Source: Lamellibrachia columna (lineage: Eukaryota; Annelida; Polychaeta; Sabellida; Siboglinidae). Taken from it: a stretch of 64,000 nt of DNA. The position numbers and the translations under genes are program-made. Within the stretch, counting starts at the first letter, position 1, and the number at the start of each line of letters is the position of its first letter. Below, piece by piece: positions 10,633-23,270 of the stretch. The DNA is taken from assembly GCA_963662155.1 (NCBI GenBank), contig OY759267.1:34390976-34454975 (forward strand), in the 5' to 3' direction. A model generated the notes under the pieces. That model searched no databases. It saw nothing but the letters and a program-made list of their open reading frames with translations, and had not been told where the DNA came from.

Positions 10633-11036
10633 AGTATATTGGGGGGGTGGGGACATCTTCAAGCTAGTGCAGCCTCCCTCTGATAAGTTACATCAAAGCA
10701 GAACAAGTCACATTATAATATAATTACTTAGCAGTCAACTTTTGTTTATTTCAGTTAATTAGACACAGTCACCTTTACTCAAGTCCATGTGAAGAGCACA
10801 CATCTATTGGGAGTTGAGAAAATCCTGGACAGGCCCAGCTGTTATCTGATATGGCCTAGTGAGCTGGCGTAACTGTTTCACAGGGAAGGTGAGTTGTTTC
10901 TGAGGACTCCACTAAGTAGGTTATGTAATGTTATGCAATTCGACAAGTTGCGGTGTCTGGGTTTTCAGTAATCCACACTCAAAGGTGATATTTGGGTCTG
11001 TTTACATAGGTGTATTGTGGCAACAGGTAAAAAAAT
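10633..11036. repeat. 1.34-kb repeat unit, truncated (about 404 bp)
   Basis: It follows the previous unit in tandem, then breaks after GGCAACAGGTAAAAAAATG and joins 1.83-kb-type sequence. The identical junction recurs at about 34,408. Confidence 0.9.
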
Positions 11037-11636
11037 GTACTTTCCTTTTCAGATTTTTCAAAATGTTTCTGTCCAACATGACTCCCTCTACCTTTCCCCG
11101 AGCATTCGCTCCCTATTGTATCCGGCATCGCATTTCTACCTCTGAATGCTCATCCTCATTAACCATTCCTCCAAGTTACACAAAGCCATCCACTTGGTTG
11201 AACTCCTCATCATCCAAACTAATGTTCAAGTCCTCTCTCTGATGTCAAACACACATCTCTTCTGTCTTCTCCCGGCTCATTATCGGTCCGTGCTTCTTGA
11301 ACATCCCTTTCCATTGCTCCAACACTTCCTGTAGTTCTTGTTTTTTGTCTGCTATCATGGCCAGATCGTTTGCATACATCCCCTTCCTGAGAACATCCTT
11401 CATGCTGATCTTCCTGCTGATTAGTGCCACCACCATGATAAAGAGTAAAGGGTCATTTCCTTGCCTCTAACCGATGTTAACTTTAAACTCTTCCGACAAC
11501 CCATATCCAACCACAACTCTTGTTTTTGTTCTCAGGAACATGACAGTTATGGGTGTTGCACGCCATGACACAGAACTGACTAAATACCACCAACTCATTA
11601 CAAAGTCAGACTCCCAGATAAGTCAGACTCCCAGAT
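11037..11636. repeat. 1.83-kb repeat unit, partial, abutting core B
   Basis: It contains the middle to 3' part of the 1.83-kb unit, including a minus-strand LINE segment (about 11,037-11,467) with YANDLAMIADKKQELQ in place of YADD. It ends with a 16-17-bp direct duplication (CAGACTCCCAGATAAGT twice) at the join to core block B. Confidence 0.88.
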
Positions 11637-11731
11637 AACTTATTTTGTTATTTCTGTAAACTATTATAATGATCAAACTACAACACTGACTGATATGTAT
11701 TGCCTGTATAGACTTGATATCATCATTCCAG

Positions 11732-11904
11732 GTGCCACCATCAAACCTCAGTCACAAAAGTCAGTACACAACATGACTACATCAGTGGACGACACAGAGC
11801 CATTCGATTACACAACAATTGACGTACCAGCAGTAAAGACGTCACGACAGGACGGCGTCGGTGTCACCTGGGACAAACCACACCAGGATGAGAACATCGA
11901 CAGC
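11732..11904 (+). CDS. candidate exon in core block (copy B)
   Basis: It matches the 1471-1643 exon of copy A with intact acceptor (CATTCCAG) and donor (AGC|GTAAGT). Two residues differ from copy A (Ala to Gly at the first codon and Lys to Gln near the end). The family is not recognised. The reading frame survives in all copies. Confidence 0.38.
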
Positions 11905-11925
11905 GTAAGTTCTTGGCTCATGCTG

Positions 11926-12371
11926 ATTATTGCACTCACAGCCAAGTCAGTCTTTACGCAGACATTACAGCTTACTTGAAGTGTAAAGCGATTGTTGTAC
12001 TCACAGCACAGTCAGTCTTTACACAGATATTACAGCTTACTTGAAGTGTAAAGTGATTGTTGTACTCACAGCCAAGTCAGTCTTTACACAGATATTACAG
12101 CTTAGTTGAAGTGTCAAGTGATTGTTGTACTCACTGCCCAGTCAGTCTTTATTCCGACATTACAGCTGACACGAATTGAAAAATTATTCTTCCACTCACA
12201 TACCAGTGAGTCTTTATATAGGCCATACAACTGACTCAAAGTGTCAAATAATTATTGCACTTACATACCAGTGAGTCTCTATACAGATATAACAGCTGAC
12301 TTGTAGTGTAAAGTGATTTTTGCACTCGCAACCCGGTTAGTCTTTCACGGACATTACAGCTTACTAGAAGT
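11926..12371. repeat. minisatellite, about 63-bp period (copy B)
   Basis: It is the counterpart of the 1665-2110 array, with a similar number of units and scattered substitutions. Confidence 0.85.
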
Positions 12372-12701
12372 GTAAAGAGCTCTCTTGCTCGTGCATTAAA
12401 AACACGCGGGAAGGAGTTGTAGACCGAACTGCCCCAGGTATATGGGTAGCTGTCTTGCCCCAGGGGGCACCAAGATGGCTTTTTGGGGTATTTTTACTGC
12501 TGCAAATGTTGATCCTTTTATGGTCGTCGGCACACTGCTTCAAATGTTCATCCTATCATTCCACTAGTATTCAACAGATGTGTAATATAGATGTAATGTT
12601 TGGTCGAATTATATATATTTTTGGAATGGAACCATTGGTTGATTCAGACAGAAAAGGAAGCATTTAAGTAGACAGGTTTTCTTACACCTATGTGTAACAA
12701 A

Positions 12702-12936
12702 ATATTTGTAAAAAAAATGTGTAACATATTCACATGGCCTGCATTAAAAGAAACTGTAGAAAATTTGACCCATTCATTTATTGGCTTTTGGGATGATGAA
12801 ATGACGACATCTGTTAATATCATTGCAGACACAATGGGTCAGCTCTTTACTCCATCTCTCGTGAGTAGTACGTCACCACGAAGAAGTGAGTTGGTTGTTG
12901 TGCATCAATCAGCTGAGATTTTCCCAGAAGCATATG
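12702..12936 (+). CDS. candidate exon in core block (copy B), acceptor changed
   Basis: The frame is nearly the same as 2439-2673 of copy A and keeps the donor CATATG|GTAAGTGAG. The acceptor AAG of copy A reads AAA here and two nearby residues differ. This exon may therefore not be spliced in the same way. Family unknown. Confidence 0.33.
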
Positions 12937-13147
12937 GTAAGTGAGCAAGGAATATATATTTAGACTGAATTAATATTACACCATTAATTATTTCAATACT
13001 ATGCGGGAAAGTTCATTTTGGCAAAAGTGTACCCTGTACGTGAAAACGCCCACATACAAATGTATTTATTATTACCTTTGTTAAATTTAATTTATATAAA
13101 TGTTATAACTTATTGTATTATTAAAAAAAATACCGTTGCAGTCGACG

Positions 13148-13788
13148 GTCCAACATAATGAAGATATTGCCATATGGTTTCTCCTGGAAGTGTTTAAAGA
13201 CAATCAATGCAGACTGTTCTGGCGACACAGCAAATGATCAAGTGTTGACTGAATTAATACCATTCAGTGAACCATGTGTAGGTGTTAAATCTGTTATTGA
13301 CCAGACTTGAGCGGATCTACACACTGGGTAGTGGGTCCAGGAAGTGTATGGAAGGAGACCATTTTCTTGCTGAAGCTATCTGCCGCATTTGATACCATTG
13401 GTCACAGGACAACTTATTAAAAGTGTGTCAATGTGGTGTGGCATATCTGGAACAGAGCTGGTTCTCATAATATGTAACTGATAGATGCAAAAGAATGAAG
13501 ATAGCGAATTGTTTCTCAGCTACGCTCCCTACTTCACGTAATGTTCCTCAGGGTGTTTCACTCTCTACGCTACTCTATTTGGCTCAGTTATCCAACGTCA
13601 CAACTTGGATCACCAAGTGTATGCTAATAAATCACAGACCTATGCTATTTTGGCTACATGAGATACAAATCACTTCCAAAACTAGCTCAGGGATTGTCTC
13701 CACAAAATCTTCCATTGGATGACAGAGACCACATTAAAGTTAAATGCAAGTAAATCCGAGTTAGTTATTATTGGTGGGGTAAATTTTG
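13148..13788 (+). pseudogene. decayed LINE reverse transcriptase, CR1/Jockey-like (copy B)
   Basis: It is the counterpart of the relic at 2885-3525, with the same disrupted catalytic box (YANK for YADD) and the same frame breaks. It was therefore already dead before the block was duplicated. Confidence 0.82.
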
Positions 13789-14673
13789 CATGTCTATTTG
13801 AATAGATTATGTGCGCACAATATGTTGCAAGACGTTTCCTTATGTGTCAGACTTTAGATTGCATGTAGAGAAGCACAGTAAAATCAAAACGTGTGGAAAG
13901 CATTAGCTTAACAGTGTCGCCTGGCTGTTCTTCGATGAGAACAAATTTGCATGTTTGCTGAAGTGCCATAAAACACTAATATTATATAGCCTTTGTGTTT
14001 AGGGAGTGACGTAGAGTGATATAATGAAAGCATTGATTTACTAAAATGCAAGGAAGGACATCAACGTAATAATTTACATGTAATTGATTACGGATTGACA
14101 GACGTTTGCTACGATGACAATAAAACTGATGCCGATTGACCAACTAATGCGAATCGAGAATAATAACCTGAATCTGAATATGTAATGATCGATGTACTTT
14201 TGTTTAAAAAATAAGAGTCCAATGACGTGAGTGACACTTAGCATTATCTGCTATTTGGTTGCACCTCCTATCGGTCGCTGGAGAGACCAATCCACAGTCA
14301 CCGGGTCTCTTATGGTTACATATCGAGCAGCTCTCAGGGGAGAGATTTGTCGGCCCCCAGACCTTCCTGTAGTTCTCCAGCCAAACTACTGACAATCCCT
14401 ATATGTTGAGCTTGTAACCTCCTATGACAACACGACAACCCGTTTATATAGTAGGTAAACCTATTTAGCCGAATTTGTGGTGTGAACTCTTGAAACATGT
14501 TAACTTTACATTTAACTGATATAACAACTACTAATTAAACAATTTAGTTAATTAGAATGTTTCTTATATGGCATAGTTCACGTTGTAATGCTGCAAAGTG
14601 TATAACATGCATAAATAATATTACTAGTCTATGTTATTGATATTGAATTATGCAGATCTAGTGGTGAAAGTAT

Positions 14674-14708
14674 GCGCATGCGCCGGAAGTTATCATTCTA
14701 AGATGGCG
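14674..14708 (+). promoter_or_regulatory. NRF1 + ETS + YY1 promoter-like cluster (copy B)
   Basis: GCGCATGCGC at 14,674-14,683, CCGGAAGT at 14,683-14,690 and AAGATGGCG at 14,700-14,708 are unchanged from copy A, although bases between and beside them differ. Confidence 0.52.
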
Positions 14709-16394
14709 TCTACTAGAACGTTGGCCGTGTAATTGATATCAACAACCCTACAAAACCCTGTCTTAGGAATACAACACACTCCAAATGGAAAAGGTTTATT
14801 ATATTGGCAATAGTATCATCGAACAGTTGTGATAACTGGTATGTCTGTTTATTATCTATGCATCTAGCAATTCCCACCGCCGTTACTTTGTTAACTGTTA
14901 CGTTAGCCAACAATAAGCCAAAACGCATAGAAAGTGTCTCGTCTCCTTGCCAGCAACAGTCTAGCCAAATTTTCGTGAGACTAATACACAGTCATGAGTT
15001 GCATCAGAAGCAGAAAAACATAGTTGTCACTAATAAGTAATCTGTCCCAATACATTAATCAAAACTCCATATGAAATGATCAATCGTTTGTAGAATGAAT
15101 AAAATATGTATCAGAATTAAAACCATATCAAATATGTGTACTCCGTAGTACAGATATTATTTATCTACAAAGCCAAATAATGTTTATACACAAATCTTCC
15201 GCATTCTGGTAGGTCACAAAGTCCCTGTTTATAATGCTCCTTTTGTTAGTAGCTGTCTCGAATCATCTCTTTCTTCACCAATTTCGTCCGACTGGCTGTC
15301 AACGCAATGCATTTCAATGCATGCACAATGCATTGTCCATGCGCTCGGACGGCGTTGTCCTGTTTGCATAACATAATCTATTGCAGCACCACGCCTTGAC
15401 ACCTGTCAACGCCCTGAATGATTTTGTAATCCTCACTTAGAAGCGCAATTTCTATGTAGCAATTATTCTGGTATCCTAATTGTATCGACATATGCGTGTT
15501 GTTCTATTGAGGATACGTAATCGTTCTGTTTACAGCAATTTTCTCAACATGGTTACACCAAAAAATAATAGTACGCATCAGTTAGTGTACGTTCAGTGTT
15601 CGAAGTGTTTTACACTTCACCCCTAGCACACCTGTTCATTCCAACTCCATCTCGACTTCTCTGGGAAGCACTCAGTCATGCTGCAGTTACTGCTCGAAGA
15701 CCATTCGTACGTATAATCACCACTGCATATAGCCAGATACTCATTCATACAAACGAATGAGCTGTGGCAACGTTCGGTGAAACAAATTGCCAAAGCTTCG
15801 AAACGGCAGCAAGACGGTTCAAGCTAGGGTTTTCACGACTGGGAGCCTGACGTTCTATCTGGAACGTTGTCACGCCCCATTCGATGGGAGAGAAGGAGAA
15901 GGGTCAGAGAAGAAGCGAGGAAGGGAGAGGAGGCAGCGCGGTAGGGAGATATGCCGTTTGTTTATTAATGCAGACATGTACAAGTGTTTAGTAATATTTA
16001 ATATGGCCATGGTTCGCACCACGCTGTAGCTTACTCATGCGCGCATCTTACTGCTAACACTAGTACGAAAAGTAAAATAATAAACCGCGCAAAAACAAAT
16101 GTTGCAACATAGGCCTCTATAGCTCAATGCGCATACCAGCTCATATCACGGCATGTGGCTTTTATTAAACGTCGGCAGGGAAGCGTGTCTGCGTATCAGT
16201 GTTTGTTACACACGTGTATCCTGGTACAAAGTCAACACTTGTGTCGCACGCGGTGTCTTTGATGGGGAGCGTTGAATGCTATATCAAAGATGATTGATTG
16301 TTTGCTATAATGTATACATCATCTAACGTGTGTCCTGGAACGAAACTAGCATTGGTATCGCATCAAAGAGACGTCGGAGTCGTGCATCAGTGCT

Positions 16395-16676
16395 TCACTT
16401 GACCTGGATGGAGGCAGAGTCTTGTAAGAGCAGTTGCTGTAGACGTGGGCGAATGGATGAAGATTGGGTGACGTCGAGCAAGACAAATATGTATTTGGGC
16501 AGCGGTTTGATGCTGCCGAGCGCCGTCGTCATGAGTTCGCTGTCGTCGATGAACTGTCGCATCAAACATACGACCACATTGTCGCCGTTGTCGAAGCCTC
16601 CTATTTTCGAGGCACCGACGTCGTCGAGATCACCGACGTAGAGACGCAATCCCCACTCGTCTTCGACGTGTTTCAA
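16395..16676 (-). CDS. TIR-domain-like exon or relic (copy B)
   Basis: It has the same TIR-like frame as copy A. In this copy the conserved box 2 Arg is changed (GDRDD to GDLDD), the only difference seen from copy C. On the opposite strand the stop found in copy A is CAG here, so a 98-codon plus-strand frame (16,464-16,760) is also fully open. The TIR reading on the minus strand is preferred because of its box 2 and strand/helix pattern. Confidence 0.46.
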   Translation of the reverse strand: MKHVEDEWGLRLYVGDLDDVGASKIGGFDNGDNVVVCLMRQFIDDSELMTTALGSIKPLPKYIFVLLDVTQSSSIRPRLQQLLLQDSASIQVK

Positions 16677-16768
16677 CAGTTGACTGCAAACTTAGCGCGA
16701 GATTATCGCGAAGCCGCCCTGGTAATAGACAAAGTTAGGGGCGTGTTGGATTTACAGTGAGCTCACAG

Positions 16769-18598
16769 TTGTTCTAATAAATCAGTATTTGCGCTGAGTA
16801 GTAATGGCTTATGTTTTGGTAACCAGATTGATTTGTTTAATGTTTTTATTTATACTTTCACTGAACATCCTTCTTGTCAAAGGATATTTGATTTTTTATG
16901 AGCATGCTGTAGTCAAGAAAAGTACGTCGTTTATATGAGTACAACCATATGGTAAAATGCATATTGCTCAAACAAAGATACATATGAGAGATTGATTTTG
17001 TAAATATTTAGCAAATATTCTATTGAAATAATGTTTTTTCTCATAAGCAATTTATACACTGCTTATGAAAATGTTGACCATATTATTGGATTTATTAAAC
17101 ATAACTTTTTTTTACCAAACTAACGGTGCTTTTCCTCTTTTTTCACTGATGTTCATGGGTTAGGTTCAGGTAAAATATTGTCGTTTCACTCTTTCTGTTT
17201 TTTCTTTACATAGTTTTCTATCGGCTGCCCCCTCTCCATCTTTCATCTTCCTCCTCTCCATCTTTCATCTTCCTCCGATCTTCTCATATCCCACCTCACG
17301 CAGTCCTTCGATCTTAGCTGTTCGTTCCCCTTTTCTTGCATCCTTGATGTTTTTTTACCTTTCTCTTCCACTCTCTTTACTAGTATGTCTGCATCCATCC
17401 TTACCATGTGGCCTGCCCATTTCAACTTGCTTCTCACCAATCTTCCTGTTGAACTGTTTTGTTGCATCACATATTTCCTCAGGTCGTTCATCCTTCTTTC
17501 GTCAACCCTCTTTGTTCGTGTTATTCGACAAAACCAGAACCAACTTTCAGCTGCTGTTGTTCTGTCGACGCCACTGTCTCCAGATACAGATTAAGGCATG
17601 CTTGTGTAACACAAGCTCTCAGGACTTTCCTTTTCAGCTTTTTCAAAATGTTTCTGTCCAACATGACTCCCCCTACCTTTCCCCAAGCATTCGCTCCCTG
17701 TTGTATCCGGCATCGCATTTCTACCTCTGAATTCTCATCCTCATTAACCATTCCTCCAACTTACACAAAGCCATCCACTTGGTTGAACTCCTTATCATCC
17801 AAACTAATGTTCAAGTCCTCTCTCTGATGTCAAACCCACATCTCTTCTGTCTTCTCCCGGCTAATTATCGCTCCTTCCTTCTTGAACACCCCCTTCCATT
17901 CCTCCAACACTTCCTGTATTTCTTGTTTTTGTCTGCTATCATGGCCACATCGTTTGCATACATCCCCTTCCTGAGAACATCCTTCTTGCTGAACTTCCTG
18001 CTGATTAGTGCCACCACCATGATAAAGAGTAAAGGGTTATTTCCTTGCCTCTAACCGATGTTAACTTTAAACTCTTCCGACAACCCATATCCAACCACAA
18101 CTCTTCTTTTTGTTCTCAGGAACATGACAGTTCTGGGTGTTGCACGCCATGACACAGAACTGACTAAATACAACCAACTCATTACAAAGTCAGACTCCCA
18201 GATAAGTACAACAGGTGTTGGAATGAACAAGTCAGCCAAGGAGTGAACTGTTAAGCACGTTGAACAATCCCAAGGAGTGGATACAGTGCTGTGTAAACAT
18301 AAACATGCCTTTACTTTAGGTCTTTTTACAGGTGCTGCGGCAGCCAGGAACAATTTTGGTGGACCGAGAGTGAACAATATCAAGGGTTACTTCAATCGGA
18401 TCGCGCTTGCCTATCCCCACTTTGTGTGTTTGTACAGGTTGGTGTCATGAGTAGACATAACCGCCTTGGAAGCAGGCCATTCATGGTGCTCTTGCAAATT
18501 CATTGGATTATGAGTGAAACAGACATTGCAAAAACTGTAACAATGAATTGTGTGGGAGGGGAGAATGTCACATTAGATTGAGAAACTAACTTTTACAG
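16769..18598. repeat. 1.83-kb repeat unit B1 (full, 1,830 bp)
   Basis: Full unit with leader, minus-strand LINE relic and the two exon-like frames near its end. It matches the unit at 40,141 nearly base for base until about 18,580. Confidence 0.92.
17210..18057 (-). pseudogene. LINE reverse-transcriptase relic in unit B1
   Basis: It has the same LINE segments as in A1: YAND in place of YADD, then GGMVNEDENSEVEMRCRIQQ, KKLKRKVLRACVTQ and GRLVRSKLKWAGHMVRMD. The frame is broken between these parts. Its state agrees with a relic inherited through tandem duplication rather than new insertions. Confidence 0.83.
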
Positions 18599-19246
18599 TT
18601 GTTCTAATAAATCAGTATTTGCGCTGAGTAGTAATGGCTTATGTTTTGGTAACCAAATTTATTTGTTTAATGTTTTTATTTATACTTTCACTGTACATCC
18701 TTATTGTCAAAGGATATTTGATTTATATGAGCATGCTGTAGTCAAGAAAAGTACGTCGTTTATATGAGTACAACCATATGGTAAAATGCATATTGCTCAA
18801 ACAGAGATACATATGAGAGATTGATTTTGTAAATATTTTGCAAATATTCTATTTAAATATTGTTTTTTCTCATAAGCAATTTATACACTGCTTATGAAAA
18901 TGTTGACCATATTATTGGATTTATTAAACATAACTTTTTTTACCAACACTAACGGTGCTTTTCCTCTTTTTTCACTGATGTTCATGGGTTAGGTTCAGGT
19001 AAAATATTGTCGAGTCACTCTTTCTGTTTTTTCTTTCCATACTTTTCTATCGGCTGCCCCCTCTCCATCTTTCATCTTGCCCCTCTCCATCTTTCATCTT
19101 GCCCCTCTCCATCATTCATCTTCCTCCGATTTTCTCATATCCCACCTCACGCAGTCCTTCGATCTTAGCTGTTCGTTCCCCTTTTCTTGCATCCTTTATG
19201 TTTTTTCACCTTTCTCTTCCACTTTCTTTACTAGTATGTCTGCATC
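18599..19246. repeat. 1.83-kb repeat unit B2, truncated
   Basis: It is cut at the same point as A2 (GTCTGCATCC) and fused to the first unit of the main 1.34-kb array. Confidence 0.9.
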
Positions 19247-20590
19247 CAGTATATTAGGGGGGGGGGGTGGGGACATCTTCAAACTAGTGCAGCCTCCCTC
19301 TGATAAGTTACATCAAAGCAGAACAAGTCACATTATAATATAATTACTTAACAGTCAAATTTTGTTTATTTCAGTTAATTAGACACAGTCACCTTTGCTC
19401 AAGTCCATGTGAAGAGCACACATCTATTGGGAGTTGAGAAAATCCTGGACAGGCCCAGCTGTTATCTGATATGGCCTATTGAGCTGACGTAACTGTTTCA
19501 CATGGAAGGTGAGTTGTTTTTGAGGACTTCACTAAGTAAGTTATGTAATGTTATGCAATTCGACAAGTTGAGGTGTCTGTCTTTTCAGTAATCCACACTC
19601 AAAGGTGATATTTGGGTCTGTTTACAAAGGTGTATTGTGGCTCCAGGTAAAACATTATTATAACTTTCAGTATGTAATAACAACTGGCTATAGAGAATTT
19701 GATTACAGAACACATGCTGGACTATTCCAAAAATTATGTTACAAGTTGATTCGAGTAAGCTGAAAAAGTGAGTGTATTCGAGTATCGTACTAGAATACAG
19801 ACTGTCTCAAGCTGAAGTAGCTCATATATGTGTGTTCTGCCCACTACAGGTGGTGGTTCCTTGTGTATGTAAGCAACTCCAACAACTAGGTAGGACATAG
19901 ATTTTTTGAATGAATGCATGATTTTCATTTACCTTTATCAACAGGCTAAATTAAATTTTTGTCTGCACAATTACCATTTTTATTTGGGGTAAGACAAGAG
20001 TTGACCTTCCTGTTTACTGTCTCACACGAATGTAGGGCACGCGAAATTGTGAAATGTGAACTTAATAAATTCATATTGTGTGACATGAGTGCCTTTGAGC
20101 ATGAATATTCACAGGTTTGTTTATAGAAGCTATTGGCTGTGAAATAGTGCATTTTTTGGAGAGTTTAACTGGCGGAGGGATTTATGGGAATTTTTCTGCT
20201 ATGGGCCACGTGGGCGCATGAATACACGTCGGAAACTGCCAGCAATCCTGAAGGAGTGGTTTGCACCACTCTGTCAAAATCATCCTGGCTTAGCCGTGGC
20301 AACCAAACCCCACTGCTAACCCCATTGGGTTCCTGCTGGATTGCTGCATCTGATGGTTTGTGGTAACAGTGGCCGGTCTTGAAGCCACCAATTTTCATCT
20401 TAATTCCACCAGCACGTGGACATTTCTCCTCACTCTTTCTCCTACTACTACAACTACTACTATCATGTGTTGTCTCCTCCATTTTAAAATCCCAGGTAAA
20501 TCCAAGTAAAATTACTAATGAAAGTGACAAAACCTTTATCTGAATGCAAAGACATCTAATCCACCTGAGAAACCAGATGACAGTGACAGG
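19247..20590. repeat. 1.34-kb array, unit 1
   Basis: The G tract at the start is about 11 G before TGGGG. The minus-strand conserved frame (20,165-20,530) is intact at 121 codons. Confidence 0.92.
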
Positions 20591-21929
20591 AGACCAGTAT
20601 ATTTAGGGGGGTCATCTTCAAACTAGTGCAGCCTCCCTCTGATAAGTTACATCAAAGCAGAACAAGTCACATTATAATATAATTACTTAGCAGTCAACTT
20701 TTGTTTATTTCAGTTAATTAGAAACAGTCACTTTTACTCAAGTCCATGTGAAGAGCACACATCTATTGGGAGTTGAGAAAATCCTGGACAGGCCCAACTG
20801 TTATCTGATATAGCCTAGTGAGCTGATGTAACTTTTTCACATGGAAGGTGAGTTGTTTTTGAGGACTCCACTAAGTAGGTTATGTAAAGTTATGCAATTC
20901 GACAAGTTGAGGTGTCTGGCTTTTCAGTAATCCACAGTCAAAGGTGATATTTGGGTCTGTTTACATAGGTGTATTGTGGCTCCAGGTAAAAAATTATTAT
21001 AACTTTCAGTATGGAATAACAACTGGCTATATAGAATTTGATTACAGAACACATGCTGGACTATTCCAAAAATTATGTTACAAGTTCATTCGAGTGAACT
21101 GAAAAAGTGAGTGTATTCGAGTATCGTACTAGAATAAAGACTGTCTCAAGCTGAAGTAGCTCATATATGTGTGTTCTGCCCACCACAGGTGGTGGTTCCT
21201 TGTGTATGTAAGCAACTCCAACAACTAGGTAGGACATAGATTTTTTGAATGAATGCATGATTTTCATTTACCTTTATCAACAGGCTAAATTAAATTTTTG
21301 TCTGCACAATTACCATTTTTATTTGGGGTAAGACCACAGTTGACCTTCCTGTTTACTGTTTCACACGAATGTAGGGCACGCGAAATTGTGAAATGTGAAC
21401 TTAATAAATTCATATTGTGTGACATGAGTGCCTTTGAGCATGAATATTCACAGGTTTGTTTATAGAAGCTATTGGCTGTGAAATAGTGCATTTTTTGGAG
21501 AGTTTAACTGGCGGAGGGATTTATGGGAATTTTTCTGCTATGGGCCACGTGGGCGCATGAATACACGTCGGAAACTGCCAGCAATCCTGAAGGAGTGGTT
21601 TGCACCACTCTGTCAAAATCATCCTGGCTTAGCCGTGGCAACCAAACCCCACTGCTAACCCCATTGGGTTCCTGCTGGATTGCTGCATCTGATGGTTTGT
21701 GGTAACAGTGGCCGGTCTTGAAGCCACCAATTTTCATCTTAATTCCACCAGCACGTGGACATTTCTCCTCACTCTTTCTCCTACTACTACAACTACTACT
21801 ATCATGTGTTGTCTCCTCCATTTTAAAATCCCAGGTAAATCCAAGTAAAATTACTAATGAAAGTGACAAAACCTTTATCTGAATGCAAAGACATCTAATC
21901 CACCTGAGAAACCAGATGACAGTGACAGG
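20591..21929. repeat. 1.34-kb array, unit 2
   Basis: The stretch from about 19,940 to 21,270 repeats almost exactly at +1,339, so units 1/2 and 2/3 share a recent single-unit duplication that is out of phase with the G-tract boundary. Minus-strand frame 21,504-21,869 intact. Confidence 0.92.
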
Positions 21930-23270
21930 AGACCAGTATATTTAGGGGGGTCATCTTCAAACTAGTGCAGTCTCCCTCTGATAAGTTACATCAAAGCAGA
22001 ACAAGTCACATTATAATATAATTACTTAGCAGTCAACTTTTGTTTATTTCAGTTAATTAGAAACAGTCACTTTTACTCAAGTCCATGTGAAGAGCACACA
22101 TCTATTGGGAGTTGAGAAAATCCTGGACAGGCCCAACTGTTATCTGATATAGCCTAGTGAGCTGATGTAACTTTTTCACATGGAAGGTGAGTTGTTTTTG
22201 AGGACTCCACTAAGTAGGTTATGTAAAGTTATGCAATTCGACAAGTTGAGGTGTCTGGCTTTTCAGTAATCCACAGTCAAAGGTGATATTTGGGTCTGTT
22301 TACATAGGTGTATTGTGGCTCCAGGTAAAAAATTATTATAACTTTCAGTATGGAATAACAACTGGCTATATAGAATTTGATTACAGAACACATGCTGGAC
22401 TATTCCAAAAATTATGTTACAAGTTCATTCGAGTGAACTGAAAAAGTGAGTGTATTCGAGTATCGTACTAGAATAAAGACTGTCTCAAGCTGAAGTAGCT
22501 CATATATGTGTGTTCTGCCCACCACAGGTGGTGGTTCCTTGTGTATGTAAGCAACTCCAACAACTAGGTAGGACATAGATTTTTTGAATGAATGCATGAT
22601 TTTCATTTACCTTTATCAACAGGCTAAATTTAATTTTTGTTTCCACAATTACCATTTTTATTTGGGGTAAGACCACAGTTGACCTTCCTGTTTACTGTTT
22701 CACACGAATGTAGGGCACGCGAAATTGTGAAATGTGAAATTAATAAATTCATATTATGTGACATTAGTGGCTTTGAGCATGAATATTCACAGGTTTGTTT
22801 ATAGAAGCTATTGGCTGTGAAATAGTGCATTTTTTGGAGAGTTTAACTGGCGGAGGGATTTATGGGAATTTTTCTGCTATGGGCCACGTGGGCGCATCAA
22901 TACACGTCGGAAACTGCCAGCAATCCTGAAGGAGTGGTTTGCACCACTCTGTCAAAGTCATCCTGGCTTAGCCGTGGCAACCAAACCCCACTGCTAACCC
23001 CACTGGGTTCCTGTTGGATTGCTGAATCTGATGGTTTGTGGTAACAGTGGCCGGTTTTGAAGCCACCAATTTTCATCTTAATTCCACCAGCAGGTGGACA
23101 TTTCTCCTCACTCTTTCTACTACTACTACTACTACTACTACTATCATGTGTTGTCTCCTCCATTTTAAAATCCCAGGTAAATCCAAGTAAAATTACTAAT
23201 GAAAGTGACAAAACCGTTATCTGAATGCAAAGACGTCTAATCCACCTGAGAAACCAGATGACAGTGACAG
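21930..23270. repeat. 1.34-kb array, unit 3
   Basis: The first two-thirds is nearly identical to unit 2. The minus-strand frame (22,897-23,277) is ended early by a TCA to TGA change near 22,895, so this is a broken copy of that frame. Confidence 0.92.

Larger units (their letters stand above)
11637..16768. repeat. core block copy B
   Basis: It is the same order of features as copy A but without the 334-bp A-specific segment (gap at about 15,315). It is almost identical to copy C, at a constant offset of 23,372 with no indels seen on reading and very few substitutions. Confidence 0.93.

Noticed and set aside
20184..20366. 60-codon plus-strand frame repeated in each 1.34-kb unit
   Set aside because: It is antisense to the conserved minus-strand frame and has no independent support.
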